From Betaproteobacteria bacterium (lineage in GTDB: Bacteria; Pseudomonadota; Gammaproteobacteria; Burkholderiales; Usitatibacteraceae), in the NCBI GenBank assembly GCA_016791265.1, contig JAEUMY010000003.1:1-64000 (forward strand): a stretch of 64,000 nucleotides of DNA. Reading direction: 5' to 3'. Shown here piece after piece: positions 16,708 through 27,305 of the stretch. The position numbers and the translations under genes are program-made. The number at the start of each line of letters is the position of its first letter. Within the stretch, counting starts at the first letter, position 1. The notes under the pieces were generated by a model that searched no databases, was not told the origin of the DNA, and worked only from the letters and a program-made list of their open reading frames with translations.

Positions 16708-17502
16708 TTACTTCTTCTTAGGCGCGGGCTGGCCGGCCGCGTCGATGGCGGCCTGCTTCTGGCGCAGACCACCCAGCAGCTTCTCGGTCTGGGCGATGAC
16801 GGCATCGCGTTCCTTCTTCGCTCCCTCAAGCTGGCTGCGTTCGACAAAGGAAAGCTTTGGGTTCGCGAGCTTCAGTTCGACCGCTTCCGCGCCCTTGGCA
16901 TAGGCCTCGCCGTACTTCTTCTTGCCGCTTTCGGACAGGTCAGCCAGTTGCTCGGCGGTGATGTCGCCCAACGCGTAGGGTTTGCCGCCGGCGACGATGT
17001 GATTGGTTTCGTCGAAACTGAAGCCATGACGGCGCATGACAATCTGCTCATCGGGCGAGAGCGTGATGCGCACATCTTTCGCCAGCGCGCCTGTCTGGCC
17101 GAGCGATTCGCTGCGTGTCTTCACCTGCGCAAGCTGCTCTTTGCGTGTCGCATCACGGGCGTTGGCCTCGGCGCGGGTCTTGTAGATGCCGGTGTTTTCC
17201 AGCTGGCCCATGATGCCGTTCAACTGGCCGACCGACTTCACCGTGTTGAGGGCGGTGGGCGGCCAGTTCTTGATTTCCAACTCGTCCTTGTCGTTCACCC
17301 GGGCGTTGAAGGACTTGAGCGCCGCAACCTCTGCCGCTGTGGGCACTGGTACGGGTGCGTTGGCGCCGTTGGCGGCCATGACCTTCTTGATGTAGGTCTC
17401 GGCAATCTTGCCTTCGGCGCTGCGTTGCACGGGTTGGGCGAAGAGATTGCCGCAGACCAGGCACGCGATAAACAGGATGGGAGAGAGTGAGCGCAACTGC
17501 AT
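16708..17502 (-). CDS. Hypothetical exported protein within the arn cluster
   Basis: About 264 residues from MQLRSLSPILFI, with a signal peptide ending near NLFAQ. After it the protein is helical and charged, with a long C-terminal coiled-coil-like stretch (LEGAKKERDAVIAQTEKLL) and a PAPKKK end. I recognise no domain. It sits 26 bp after arnB and 3 bp before arnC, so it is very likely co-transcribed. A periplasmic helper role for lipid A modification is inference only. Confidence 0.72.
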   Translation of the reverse strand: MQLRSLSPILFIACLVCGNLFAQPVQRSAEGKIAETYIKKVMAANGANAPVPVPTAAEVAALKSFNARVNDKDELEIKNWPPTALNTVKSVGQLNGIMGQLENTGIYKTRAEANARDATRKEQLAQVKTRSESLGQTGALAKDVRITLSPDEQIVMRRHGFSFDETNHIVAGGKPYALGDITAEQLADLSESGKKKYGEAYAKGAEAVELKLANPKLSFVERSQLEGAKKERDAVIAQTEKLLGGLRQKQAAIDAAGQPAPKKK

Positions 17503-17528
17503 GGGATTCCTCGCTTCGGCCGGACTGT

Positions 17529-18662
17529 TCAATCGATCAGTTGCAGCAGATTTTCGCAGACTCGCGCGACATCCGCCTCGGTCATGGTGGGAAAGAGCGG
17601 GAGCGTGACGGTCTCCCGGGCGATGCGTTCCGCATTGGGGTGCTCGCCTTCGCGATGTCCCAGGCCGCGGAAGAGCGTGGTGAGATGCATGGCCTCGTAC
17701 GACACGCCGATGCCGATGCCGCGTTCATGCATGGCCGCCATGAAGTCCTTGCGGCTGCCCTGCATGCGTGAAAGCGGCAGCAACACGCAGAACATGTTCC
17801 AACTGTGTCCGGCAGGATCGTCCGCGTGCGCCCTGGCGGGCAGCACGATGCCACGGGCTTCGGCAACCGGTTCCAGATGGTCGAAGTACGCGGCCGCCAG
17901 TTTCCGCCGCCGTGCGCACCACTCATCCAGCCGTGATAACTGTGCCAGGCCGAGCCGCGCGCTCACGTCGCTCATGTTGAACTTGCCGCCGGCGTCGACG
18001 ATGTCGCGGGTGCCATCTGCCAGGCGCTGGATGCCGTGGAAGCGCAACACTTCCGCGCGTCTAGCCTCGGCCTCGGTGGCGCAGACGAGCGCGCCGCCTT
18101 CGATGGTGGTCATGTTCTTGTTGGGGTGGAAGCTGAACGTCGCCATGTCGCCGAAAGCGCCAATCTTGCGGCCCCTCCACGACGAGCCGATGGCGAGCGC
18201 CGCATCTTCGACCACGCGAATATTCGCACGCGCTGCGATTCCCATCAGCCGATCCATGTCGCACGCCAGCCCCGAGAAATGCGTCGGCACGATGGCCTTC
18301 GTGCGTGGCGTGATGGCGCGCTCGACCTGGTCCAGGTCGAGATTGCGGGTGACGAGATCGCAATCGACGAACACGGTTTTCGCGCCGCTGCGATGGATCA
18401 TGTTGCCGACGGAAAAGAAGGTCATGGCCGACGTGATGACTTCATCGCCGGGCTGCAGGCCGATGATGTCGAAGGCCACCTCCATCGCCGCCGTGGCGGA
18501 GGTCATGACCCGCACCGGTTGGCCGCCGAGATATTCGGACAGGGCCCGCTCGAACGCCTGCACCTGGGGACCGCTTGCGATCCAGTGTGAACGCAGCGTG
18601 TCGGCGACGTCGGAGATCATCGATTCGTCGAGGGTGGGCCGGGCGAAAGGAAGGTAGTGCAT
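17529..18662 (-). CDS. arnB: UDP-Ara4O aminotransferase (DegT/DnrJ/EryC1 family)
   Basis: About 377 residues starting MHYLPFARPTLDE at 18662; the upstream open frame is not coding. PLP-dependent fold type I: TSATAAMEVAFDI, VVEDAALAIGSSW, and the Schiff-base Lys in SFHPNKNMTTIEGG. Members form UDP-L-Ara4N from UDP-Ara4O with glutamate, and the arn neighbours support this. An exact palindrome (18216-18227) reads ANIR next to the VVEDAA motif. Confidence 0.93.
   Translation of the reverse strand: MHYLPFARPTLDESMISDVADTLRSHWIASGPQVQAFERALSEYLGGQPVRVMTSATAAMEVAFDIIGLQPGDEVITSAMTFFSVGNMIHRSGAKTVFVDCDLVTRNLDLDQVERAITPRTKAIVPTHFSGLACDMDRLMGIAARANIRVVEDAALAIGSSWRGRKIGAFGDMATFSFHPNKNMTTIEGGALVCATEAEARRAEVLRFHGIQRLADGTRDIVDAGGKFNMSDVSARLGLAQLSRLDEWCARRRKLAAAYFDHLEPVAEARGIVLPARAHADDPAGHSWNMFCVLLPLSRMQGSRKDFMAAMHERGIGIGVSYEAMHLTTLFRGLGHREGEHPNAERIARETVTLPLFPTMTEADVARVCENLLQLID
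18216..18227. repeat. Palindrome GCGAATATTCGC, copy 13
   Basis: Inside arnB, reads ANIR. Confidence 0.97.
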
Positions 18663-18703
18663 GGTGAGCCGAGGTGAGGAAAGAGAATCGCCGGACGCCC
18701 GCG

Positions 18704-19075
18704 TCAGGACCGCGCCACCAGCCATACGCCGACAATGATGAAGCTGATGCCGAGCAGCTTCTGCCCGGTGATGGCTTCGCCGAACAGGTAGTAGGCGGCG
18801 ACGGCGTTGACGATGTAGCCGATGGAGAGCATCGGATAGGCGATGCTCACCGGCACCCGCGACAGCGCCATGATCCACACCACCACGCTCACCACATAGC
18901 AGGCCAGGCCGCCCAGGATGTGCGGCTGGGTGGCGAGCTGCAGGCCCACGGGGAGGATGTTGCCGCTGGTGAATTCGAACGTGCCGATGCGGGTGGTGCC
19001 CGCTTTCAACAGCAGCTGCGCGCCGGCGTTGAGCAACACGCCCGTGAGGATGAGGGAGAAGGTGAGGGCGTTCAT
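18704..19075 (-). CDS. EamA/SMR-type small transporter (ArnE/ArnF-like)
   Basis: About 123 residues with four hydrophobic helices: LILTGVLLNAGAQLLLKAG, a glycine-rich second, MALSRVPVSIAYPMLSIGYI, and GISFIIVGVWLVARS. This matches the half-size EamA proteins that flip Ara4N-undecaprenyl phosphate (ArnE and ArnF) in E. coli; only one such gene is present here, so it may act as a homodimer. It overlaps arnT by 4 bp (ATGA). Confidence 0.85.
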   Translation of the reverse strand: MNALTFSLILTGVLLNAGAQLLLKAGTTRIGTFEFTSGNILPVGLQLATQPHILGGLACYVVSVVVWIMALSRVPVSIAYPMLSIGYIVNAVAAYYLFGEAITGQKLLGISFIIVGVWLVARS

Positions 19076-20733
19076 GGCTTGGTCACGATGATACGGCGAT
19101 CATCCGCATGCAGCGTTTTCATGGGCAGTCCGAGTGCCTGCAACGCGGGCAGGGTGTCCGGGTGAACCAGCGCGATCGCAGGGCCTGTCGTGTTCCACTC
19201 TGCTGCGAAAGCCTCGAGTGTCGGCACGAGATGGCGAGGCTCCATTTTCAGCCCGTGCTCGAATTCGTCGATGTAGTCCACCAGTCGCACCGTGCGCTGC
19301 AGATAGAAGGGCAGGCTCTGGTCATAGGTGCGCACGGCGAATATTCGCGTGGCTGGCGTGATCACCGGGGCAAGTTGTGCCGCCATGCCCTGTGCCGATT
19401 GGCGCGGCGACAGCTCGCGATAGCCGTTGCTGAACCCGAGAATGAACGCGCTCATGCCGGCCACGATGGCGGCGAGGGCGGCAGGCTTGCGGCCACTGCG
19501 GTTTTGTCCACCTCGAAGCAGCCATGCGCCGGCGCACAAGCCCACTGCGGCGGTCAGCGCACCGGCCATGATCCATGGCCGCGCGGCGCTGTAGAGGGCT
19601 TTCAGCCAGTCACCCTTGGCGCGATCCGGAATGCCCCAGATGAGCGGCAGGCAAAGCAGGACCACGATGCCTACCGGCAGCACCAGCTGCCACATGCGTT
19701 CGCCCGGCGTGTCCTGCCACCAGGCGGCGAGTACCAGCGCGAAGATGGGGAACACCGGGAGGATGTAGGCCGGCAGCTTGGAGCTGGAGGCGCTGAAGAA
19801 ACAGAGGATGAGCAGCGTCCACAGCAAGGCGAAGAGCCGCCAATCGAAGCCATCCGACTTGTGTCGCCAACCCGTCCAAGCGGCCGGCACCACGGCCAGT
19901 GCCCAGGGCAGGAAGCCGCCGAAGAAGATGGGCCAGAAGTACCACCAAGGCTCCTCACGCCGGTGTACCTTGGTGAGGAAGCGTTCGAAGTGCTCGTGGA
20001 TGAAATAGAAGCGCACGAATTCCGGATTGGCTTGCGCGGCGAACACGTGCCAGGGCACGGTGATGGCCAGGAACAGCGCACCGCCGCGCAGCCATTCCAG
20101 GCGGGCCAGCAGCGAGAAGTCGCGCCGGACCGCGCAGTAGACAAAGATGGCGGCGGCAGGAAACACGATGCCGATGAGGCCCTTCGACAGGATGGCGAGC
20201 GCCATGCCGGCCCAGGCCAGCAGCATCCAGAGGCGCCGCTCGGCGGCGGCCGATGTCTGCGCCAGCAGGAAAGCGCACACTGCGACGGTGGTCCAGGCGG
20301 TGAGGCCGGTATCGAGCGTGACCACGCCCACGAATGCCAGGAAATAGGGGCTCGCCGCCAGCATACCCATCGCCACCCAGCCCGCTTCCGCGGACATGAG
20401 CCGGCGCGCGGTGTAGCCCACGGCGCACAGCGCAAGGAAGCCACAGAAGAGAACATAGAGTCGCGCTGCGAACTCGTTGAAGCCGAACACCTTGAACGAC
20501 ATCGCCGTCGCCCAGTACTGCAGCGGCGGCTTGTAGAAGTAGGGGATGCCGTTCAGGCGCGGCGTGACCCAGTCCCCGCTGACCGCCATTTCGCGGGCGA
20601 TTTCCGAGTAGCGGCCTTCGTCGGGATTGGCCAGCGGGCGGGTTGCGTGCTGCACCGACACCCCCAGCACCATCACGGTGAGGGCTGCCAGCAGCCAGCG
20701 GGGAAGTGATGAACGTGGCGAGATGCTCGTCAC
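19072..20733 (-). CDS. arnT: 4-amino-4-deoxy-L-arabinose transferase, lipid A modifying
   Basis: About 553 residues of a GT-C (PMT-family) integral membrane transferase, with a dozen hydrophobic segments. The N-terminal NPDEGRYSEIAREM has the acidic catalytic residue of the family, followed by IPYFYKPPLQYW. A periplasmic C-terminal domain follows. It moves Ara4N from undecaprenyl phosphate to lipid A, lowering negative charge and giving polymyxin resistance. An exact palindrome (19337-19348) reads RIFA in the periplasmic domain. Other PMT-family sugar substrates cannot be excluded, but the neighbours support Ara4N. Confidence 0.9.
   Translation of the reverse strand: MTSISPRSSLPRWLLAALTVMVLGVSVQHATRPLANPDEGRYSEIAREMAVSGDWVTPRLNGIPYFYKPPLQYWATAMSFKVFGFNEFAARLYVLFCGFLALCAVGYTARRLMSAEAGWVAMGMLAASPYFLAFVGVVTLDTGLTAWTTVAVCAFLLAQTSAAAERRLWMLLAWAGMALAILSKGLIGIVFPAAAIFVYCAVRRDFSLLARLEWLRGGALFLAITVPWHVFAAQANPEFVRFYFIHEHFERFLTKVHRREEPWWYFWPIFFGGFLPWALAVVPAAWTGWRHKSDGFDWRLFALLWTLLILCFFSASSSKLPAYILPVFPIFALVLAAWWQDTPGERMWQLVLPVGIVVLLCLPLIWGIPDRAKGDWLKALYSAARPWIMAGALTAAVGLCAGAWLLRGGQNRSGRKPAALAAIVAGMSAFILGFSNGYRELSPRQSAQGMAAQLAPVITPATRIFAVRTYDQSLPFYLQRTVRLVDYIDEFEHGLKMEPRHLVPTLEAFAAEWNTTGPAIALVHPDTLPALQALGLPMKTLHADDRRIIVTKP
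19337..19348. repeat. Palindrome GCGAATATTCGC, copy 14
   Basis: Inside arnT, reads RIFA. Confidence 0.97.
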
Positions 20734-20736
20734 AGG

Positions 20737-21288
20737 TCAGCCTTTCAGGAGGACGATCACGGCACCGCTGCCGCCGTCCATGGCCGGCGCATCGCAAAAG
20801 GCCAGCACGTCATCACGGAGCGACAGCGACTTTCGCACTTTGCCGCGCAGGATGGGCGCACCCGGGGCGGAGCGCAGGCCCTTGCCATGCACGATGCGCA
20901 CGCAGCGGATGCCGGCGCGGCGGGCATGGATCAGGAATGCGGCGAGCTGATCGCGGGCCTCGTCCGAGGTCGCGCCATGCAGATCGAGTGAATCCTGCAC
21001 CGCCCAGTGCCCGCGCTTCAGCTTGCGCAGGATGTCGCGGGACAGGCCGGCACGCAGATGCGACTCCGCATTGCCCATCTCGTTGAAGTCGTCCCAGCCA
21101 CCTGCGTCGGTGAGCAAATCGGCCATGACCTGACGGTCATCGTCGAAGCGCTTTGACGCGATCGGCTTGGGTTTTGGTTTGGTGATCGCGGCGCGGTTCT
21201 GCGGCGCGGCCGGCGTCACGCCTTCCATTTCGGCGCGAAACGCGGCCAGATCGTCGTCAGGTTTCTCGGGTTTCGGCGAGGTGTTCAC
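20737..21288 (-). CDS. Smr-domain protein (MutS2-type DNA/RNA nuclease domain)
   Basis: About 183 residues. A disordered N-terminal half precedes an Smr domain (about 100-180): SLDLHGATSDEARDQLAAFL, VRIVHGKGLRS and DGGSGAVIVLL match the LDLHG and HGKG motifs of stand-alone Smr proteins, which nick or bind nucleic acids. Function in E. coli is linked to ribosome rescue (SmrB); which activity applies here is unknown. It lies just upstream of arnT (3 bp gap), an unusual neighbour, and its start abuts the palindrome doublet. Confidence 0.88.
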   Translation of the reverse strand: MNTSPKPEKPDDDLAAFRAEMEGVTPAAPQNRAAITKPKPKPIASKRFDDDRQVMADLLTDAGGWDDFNEMGNAESHLRAGLSRDILRKLKRGHWAVQDSLDLHGATSDEARDQLAAFLIHARRAGIRCVRIVHGKGLRSAPGAPILRGKVRKSLSLRDDVLAFCDAPAMDGGSGAVIVLLKG

Positions 21289-21289
21289 T

Positions 21290-21301
21290 GCGAATATTCG
21301 C
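21290..21301. repeat. Palindrome GCGAATATTCGC, copy 15
   Basis: Left member of the overlapping doublet before the Smr gene. Confidence 0.97.
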
Positions 21302-21311
21302 GAATATTCGC
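21300..21311. repeat. Palindrome GCGAATATTCGC, copy 16
   Basis: Right member of the doublet. Confidence 0.97.
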
Positions 21312-21317
21312 AGTGGC

Positions 21318-23252
<1,935 letters not shown>

Positions 23253-23305
23253 AACTCCGGTGGCACGCCCGGATTGCGGGCGGTCACCCGCTATAATCGC
23301 CGCCC

Positions 23306-25603
23306 ATGGATGACTTAGCCGCGGCACCGGTTGTACCCAGTTCCAGTTCCACCTCTCCTCGCCTGGCGCGCATCCTGCGCGAGGCGGGCTGGATCGTTTT
23401 TCTCGCGTTGGCGCTCTATCTCGCCCTGGTGCTGGGCAGTTACCAGCGGTCCGACGCCGCGTGGTCCACCAGCGGCACCGGCGCCGCCGTGCTCAACAAG
23501 GGCGGCGTGGTGGGCGCGTGGATTTCCGATTTGTTGCTCTTCGCCTTCGGCCTGTCGGCATGGTGGTGGGTGTTCCTGTGCGCGTGGCTGGTGCTGCGGG
23601 CGTACAGCCGCATCGAATCCTGGGGGATCATCGATCGCCGCCATCTCGCCGTGTCGCTGGCGGGTTTCGGTGTGCTGCTCTTCACCAGCGCCGCGCTGGA
23701 GGCGATGCGCATGCATTCGCTGACGGCGGCTTTGCCGCGCCTGCCGGGGGGCATGGCTGGCGATCTGCTGGCCTCGGGCATCGCTGCCGCCTTGGGGTTC
23801 ACCGGCGGCACGTTGTTGCTGCTGGCGGTCGCGGCGGCCGCATTGAGCCTGTTCACGGGGCTTTCCTGGATCAAGCTGGCAGAACGCATTGGCGCCGGTC
23901 TCGAAGCGCTGTGGCAAGCCTTCAAACGCCGCCGCGAAGCCCGGCGGGATCGCGTGGAAGGAGCGGCGGCGCAAGTGGAGCGCGAGGTGAATGTCGAGAC
24001 CCTCAAGAAAGTGCTTGAGCGTGATGAGCCGACGCCGATTCGTATCGAACCGACGATTGTCGAAGTGCCCCAGTCGACGCGGGTGATCAAGGAGAAGCAA
24101 GTCCCGCTGTTTCAGGACCTGCCCGATTCCGCATTGCCGCCACTTTCTTTGCTTGACCCGGCCGACAAGCATGTGGAACGGCCGACCCCTGAGACGCTGG
24201 AGTTCACCTCCGCCCTGATCGAACGCAAGCTCCTCGACTTCAACGTTCAGGTGAAGGTCGTGGCCGCCCATCCCGGGCCGGTCATCACGCGCTACGAGAT
24301 CGACCCGGCCGTCGGCATCAAGGGTTCGCAGATCGTGAATCTCGCCCGCGACCTCGCGCGTGCGTTGTCCGTGATTTCCATCCGCGTGGTGGAAACCATC
24401 CCCGGTACTTCGCACATGGGCCTGGAAATTCCCAATCCCAAGCGCGAAATGGTGCGCTTGTCGGAAATTCTCGGCTCGCAGGTTTACGCGGACAACGCGT
24501 CCAAACTCACCCTGGCGATGGGCAAGGACATCGCGGGCAAGGCGGTCGTGGCCGATCTGGCCAAGATGCCGCACCTGCTCGTCGCGGGCACAACAGGCTC
24601 GGGCAAGTCGGTGGGTATCAACGCGATGATCCTGTCGCTGCTGTACAAGGCGTCGCCGAGCGAAGTGCGCCTGATTCTGATCGACCCGAAGATGCTTGAA
24701 CTGTCGGTGTACGAGGGTATCCAGCATTTGCTCGCCCCCGTGGTGACCGACATGCGCCAGGCCGGCGCGGCTTTGAATTGGTGCGTGGCGGAAATGGATC
24801 GCCGCTACAAGTTGATGAGTGCCTTGGGCGTGCGCAACCTCGCGTCGTACAACCAGAAGGTGTCCGAAGCCAAGGCCGCCGGCAAACCGATTCCGCATCC
24901 CTTCACGCTGACCCCGGACAGCCCCGAGCCGTTGGAGCCGCTGCCGCTGGTGGTCGTGGTGATCGACGAACTCGCCGACCTCATGATGGTCGTCGGAAAG
25001 AAGGTCGAGGAGTTGATCGCGCGGCTCGCGCAGAAGGCGCGCGCCTCGGGCATACATCTGATTCTGGCCACGCAGCGGCCCAGCGTCGATGTCATCACGG
25101 GTCTCATCAAGGCCAATGTGCCGACGCGCGTGGCGTTCCAGGTCTCGTCCAAGATCGATTCGCGCACCATCCTGGATCAGCAGGGCGCGGAAGCCTTGCT
25201 GGGTCAGGGCGACATGCTGTACCTGCCGCCCGGCACCGGGTTGCCACAGCGGGTGCATGGCGCGTTCGTGGCGGATGCCGAAGTCCACCGCGTGGTCGAG
25301 CATCTCAAGAAGCAGGGCGAGCCGTCGTACATCGAAGGCATTCTCGATGCGCCCGAGGAGCAGGCCCAGTCGTTGGAGTCGAACGGCAACGGCGGTGGCG
25401 AAAGCGATCCCCTGTATGACCAGGCTGTGCAGATCGTCCTGCAAAACAAGCGCGCATCGATCTCGCTCGTGCAGCGGCATTTGCGTATCGGCTACAACCG
25501 CGCGGCGCGCCTGCTGGAGGACATGGAGAAAGCGGGGCTGGTGTCGCCCATGCAGGGCAACGGCAACCGCGAAATCCTCGCGCCGAACAGGGAGGCGCAG
25601 TGA
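23306..25603 (+). CDS. ftsK: DNA translocase FtsK
   Basis: About 765 residues. Four N-terminal membrane helices (to about residue 190) anchor it at the septum. The linker is short. The motor domain (about 280-690) has Walker [14 protein letters not shown] and Walker [15 protein letters not shown], and the C-terminal gamma winged helix ([19 protein letters not shown]) reads KOPS. It pumps DNA towards dif to finish chromosome segregation. No palindrome copy lies in this 2.3-kb gene. lolA starts within its stop codon. Confidence 0.96.
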   Translation: MDDLAAAPVVPSSSSTSPRLARILREAGWIVFLALALYLALVLGSYQRSDAAWSTSGTGAAVLNKGGVVGAWISDLLLFAFGLSAWWWVFLCAWLVLRAYSRIESWGIIDRRHLAVSLAGFGVLLFTSAALEAMRMHSLTAALPRLPGGMAGDLLASGIAAALGFTGGTLLLLAVAAAALSLFTGLSWIKLAERIGAGLEALWQAFKRRREARRDRVEGAAAQVEREVNVETLKKVLERDEPTPIRIEPTIVEVPQSTRVIKEKQVPLFQDLPDSALPPLSLLDPADKHVERPTPETLEFTSALIERKLLDFNVQVKVVAAHPGPVITRYEIDPAVGIKGSQIVNLARDLARALSVISIRVVETIPGTSHMGLEIPNPKREMVRLSEILGSQVYADNASKLTLAMGKDIAGKAVVADLAKMPHLLVAGTTGSGKSVGINAMILSLLYKASPSEVRLILIDPKMLELSVYEGIQHLLAPVVTDMRQAGAALNWCVAEMDRRYKLMSALGVRNLASYNQKVSEAKAAGKPIPHPFTLTPDSPEPLEPLPLVVVVIDELADLMMVVGKKVEELIARLAQKARASGIHLILATQRPSVDVITGLIKANVPTRVAFQVSSKIDSRTILDQQGAEALLGQGDMLYLPPGTGLPQRVHGAFVADAEVHRVVEHLKKQGEPSYIEGILDAPEEQAQSLESNGNGGGESDPLYDQAVQIVLQNKRASISLVQRHLRIGYNRAARLLEDMEKAGLVSPMQGNGNREILAPNREAQ

Positions 25604-26226
25604 TGCGAATATTCGCTTTGATAGTCGCCGCGGCGCCGCTCGCAATCGCGCTCTCGGCCGCGGCGCCAGCCCATGCCCAAGCCATCCCCAAGTTTCAGCA
25701 GTTTCTCACGGGCACCCCGGCCGGCTCCGCCACGTTTGAACAAAGAGTCTTTGAGCGCGGCGACAAGCTCATTCAGCAATCCAAAGGCCAATTCGCATTC
25801 TCCCGACCCGGCAAGTTCCGCTGGACCTATGACAAGCCCAAGCAAGTCATCGTCGGCGACGGCGACAAGGTCTGGATCTACGACGAGGACTTGCAGCAGG
25901 TCACGGCGCGAAAGCTGGGCAATGCGCTGTCATCCACCCCGGCCGCGCTGCTCACCGGTGGCGCCGAGGTGGCCAAACTCTTCACGCTGAAGGAGGAAGG
26001 CGTGAAGGACGGCATCGACTGGCTTGAAGCCAAACCGAGGCAGGGTGACACCGGCTTCGAGCGCATCCGCATCGGCTTTCGCGGCGACGCGCTGGCCGAG
26101 ATGGAACTGTTCGATCAGTTCGGCAACCGGACGGCGCTGCGCTTCTCCGCGCTGAAGCGCGGTCCGCAGGACGCGGCGCAGTTCCGCTTCGTGGCGCCGA
26201 AGGGCGCGGATGTCATTGCCGATTGA
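25603..26226 (+). CDS. lolA: Outer-membrane lipoprotein carrier protein
   Basis: About 207 residues. A signal peptide [18 protein letters not shown] ending at AHA-Q leads a beta-barrel-half lipoprotein carrier fold, with GKFRWTYDKPKQV and an IRIGFRGD block. It ferries lipoproteins across the periplasm from LolCDE to LolB. The ATG overlaps the ftsK TGA by one base, and AGGGAGG inside ftsK serves as ribosome-binding site. The palindrome (25605-25616) encodes residues 2-5 right at the start. In E. coli rarA follows directly; here an inserted operon separates them. Confidence 0.93.
   Translation: MRIFALIVAAAPLAIALSAAAPAHAQAIPKFQQFLTGTPAGSATFEQRVFERGDKLIQQSKGQFAFSRPGKFRWTYDKPKQVIVGDGDKVWIYDEDLQQVTARKLGNALSSTPAALLTGGAEVAKLFTLKEEGVKDGIDWLEAKPRQGDTGFERIRIGFRGDALAEMELFDQFGNRTALRFSALKRGPQDAAQFRFVAPKGADVIAD
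25605..25616. repeat. Palindrome GCGAATATTCGC, copy 17
   Basis: Begins with the last base of the lolA start codon, reads RIFA. Confidence 0.97.
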
Positions 26227-26233
26227 GCCGCTT

Positions 26234-26245
26234 GCGAATATTCGC
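26234..26245. repeat. Palindrome GCGAATATTCGC, copy 18
   Basis: Convergent 39-bp gap lolA/STAS, left edge of the inserted operon. Confidence 0.97.
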
Positions 26246-26265
26246 GGTCTGACCGCGCGGATTCG

Positions 26266-26631
26266 TCAATCGATCACCGGAACCCCAAGCCACACGCAGG
26301 CGTCTGTGACGCTATCCGTTGTGCGCACCGGCGTGCCACGATTGCCGGCGGTGTGCTCCAGGGTCTTGGTGGTCATGAGCGCGGTGGGCACCAGCACCGC
26401 GCAGCGGACCGGGATGTCGTGCAGGTCAGCAAGATAGGTCGCCAGCGCATGGCGGTCGGCGATGGACACATTGGCTTCAAGACCACGGCCGTCGATCAGC
26501 ACTTTCAAAAGTCCGCTTTGTTTCGCCGCGGCATACATGTCCTCGATGCAGCGCCGCCCCGCCTCGGGATCAAACATGCCCGATACAGTCACTGCGAGGT
26601 GAGACGTTTGCTGGCTGATCGTGTAGTTCAT
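26266..26631 (-). CDS. STAS-like (SpoIIAA-type) domain protein
   Basis: About 121 residues. A single alpha/beta domain with YTISQQTSHLAVTVSGMFD and LKVLIDGRGLEANVSIADRH resembles SpoIIAA-like/STAS folds, which often regulate by binding partners. The target serine of SpoIIAA is not identifiable. It overlaps the small gene upstream by 4 bp (ATGA), placing it at the end of the TetR-controlled operon. It faces lolA, with a palindrome (26234-26245) in the 39-bp convergent gap. Confidence 0.7.
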   Translation of the reverse strand: MNYTISQQTSHLAVTVSGMFDPEAGRRCIEDMYAAAKQSGLLKVLIDGRGLEANVSIADRHALATYLADLHDIPVRCAVLVPTALMTTKTLEHTAGNRGTPVRTTDSVTDACVWLGVPVID

Positions 26632-26804
26632 GCCTTGCCTGCCGTGGATTTGCGCCGCTGGCCAAGCCCGTGCGCCGTCCCTGGGACGGTCGGTTTCGCG
26701 GCTTGCGGCGCGGTCAAGTCGCTAAAAGATACGCCTGCTGGCCGGGGCGAGTCCATCGGGGCGCGATGGGCGGCGTAGTTGCGAAAGAAGAGTTCAAACA
26801 CCAT
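26628..26804 (-). CDS. Small hypothetical protein (58 residues)
   Basis: The ATG at 26804 opens a frame starting MVFELFFRNYAAHRAPMD and ending STAGKA. ACAGGTG seven bases upstream is a plausible ribosome-binding site. Its TGA overlaps the start of the STAS-like gene by four bases, the pattern used throughout this operon, which is the main evidence. No recognised domain, signal peptide or membrane segment. A further 18-codon frame (26809-26865) starts within the stop of the gene before it and may be translated or act as a leader. Confidence 0.55.
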   Translation of the reverse strand: MVFELFFRNYAAHRAPMDSPRPAGVSFSDLTAPQAAKPTVPGTAHGLGQRRKSTAGKA

Positions 26805-26861
26805 TGGGTCACCTGTCAGGTTGGATGGGATTGCTCACGCGCACTTGAATCGCAACGGGAT

Positions 26862-27305
26862 TCATGCGGCCGTCGGCGCGCACGGTCGCGTCCACGTGTT
26901 CGCGCCCCCAGCAGCGCCGCGATCCGCCGCCGCGTCGCAGCGCGTCGCGATGTGAAGGGTGATGACTTCACCATGTCGCGCGTGGATCACTCGCACCGTG
27001 TCGTGGCGGGGCGGGTTTGCCGCCGCCGCGATGTGCAGGTCCTGACGCGTGTCGCCATCGGCGAGCAGCACGACCAGCGCGCCGCTCTCTTCGGTTGCGC
27101 GCGTAGCCGCCGGATCGAACGGCGGAAGGACTTGCGCGGGAATGATCAGGTGATCTGGCTGCGCCCCGCCGAAAGTGGTCGCAGGGGCGAGGTGGGCGGA
27201 CTGTGTTTGCAACGCGGCGAGTGTGGCCGCGAGCAGCGCGAGGCCCAGGGCGAGTGCGGCGGCGCTGAACATCGGAGCGGATGTGTTCATGGCATTTCGG
27301 GTCAT
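26862..27305 (-). CDS. Hypothetical exported or anchored protein
   Basis: About 147 residues starting MTRNAMNTSAPMFSAAAL at 27305, where the ATG overlaps the TGA of the TPR gene by four bases. A hydrophobic segment (about residues 13-33) is a signal peptide or membrane anchor, followed by a domain with HLIIPAQVLPPFDP and VRVIHARHGEVITLHI. Base use is GC-rich and the C-terminal end is alanine-rich. No recognised family. The ATGA coupling supports reality. Confidence 0.62.
   Translation of the reverse strand: MTRNAMNTSAPMFSAAALALGLALLAATLAALQTQSAHLAPATTFGGAQPDHLIIPAQVLPPFDPAATRATEESGALVVLLADGDTRQDLHIAAAANPPRHDTVRVIHARHGEVITLHIATRCDAAADRGAAGGANTWTRPCAPTAA

Larger units (their letters stand above)
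21286..21315. repeat. 30-bp perfect palindrome made of two overlapping 12-mers
   Basis: Two copies of GCGAATATTCGC (21290-21301 and 21300-21311) share two bases, and flanking CACTG/CAGTG extends the symmetry to 30 bp. It lies in the 29-bp gap between the Smr-domain start and the trxB stop. It could form a cruciform or an RNA hairpin. It is the only doublet in the window. Confidence 0.9.

Noticed and set aside
23315..25645. A long open frame on the minus strand opposite ftsK (and similar ones at 15721-17490 and 19108-20709)
   Set aside because: They mirror well-recognised genes on the other strand, have low-complexity Arg/His/Gly-rich products and arise from high GC third positions.
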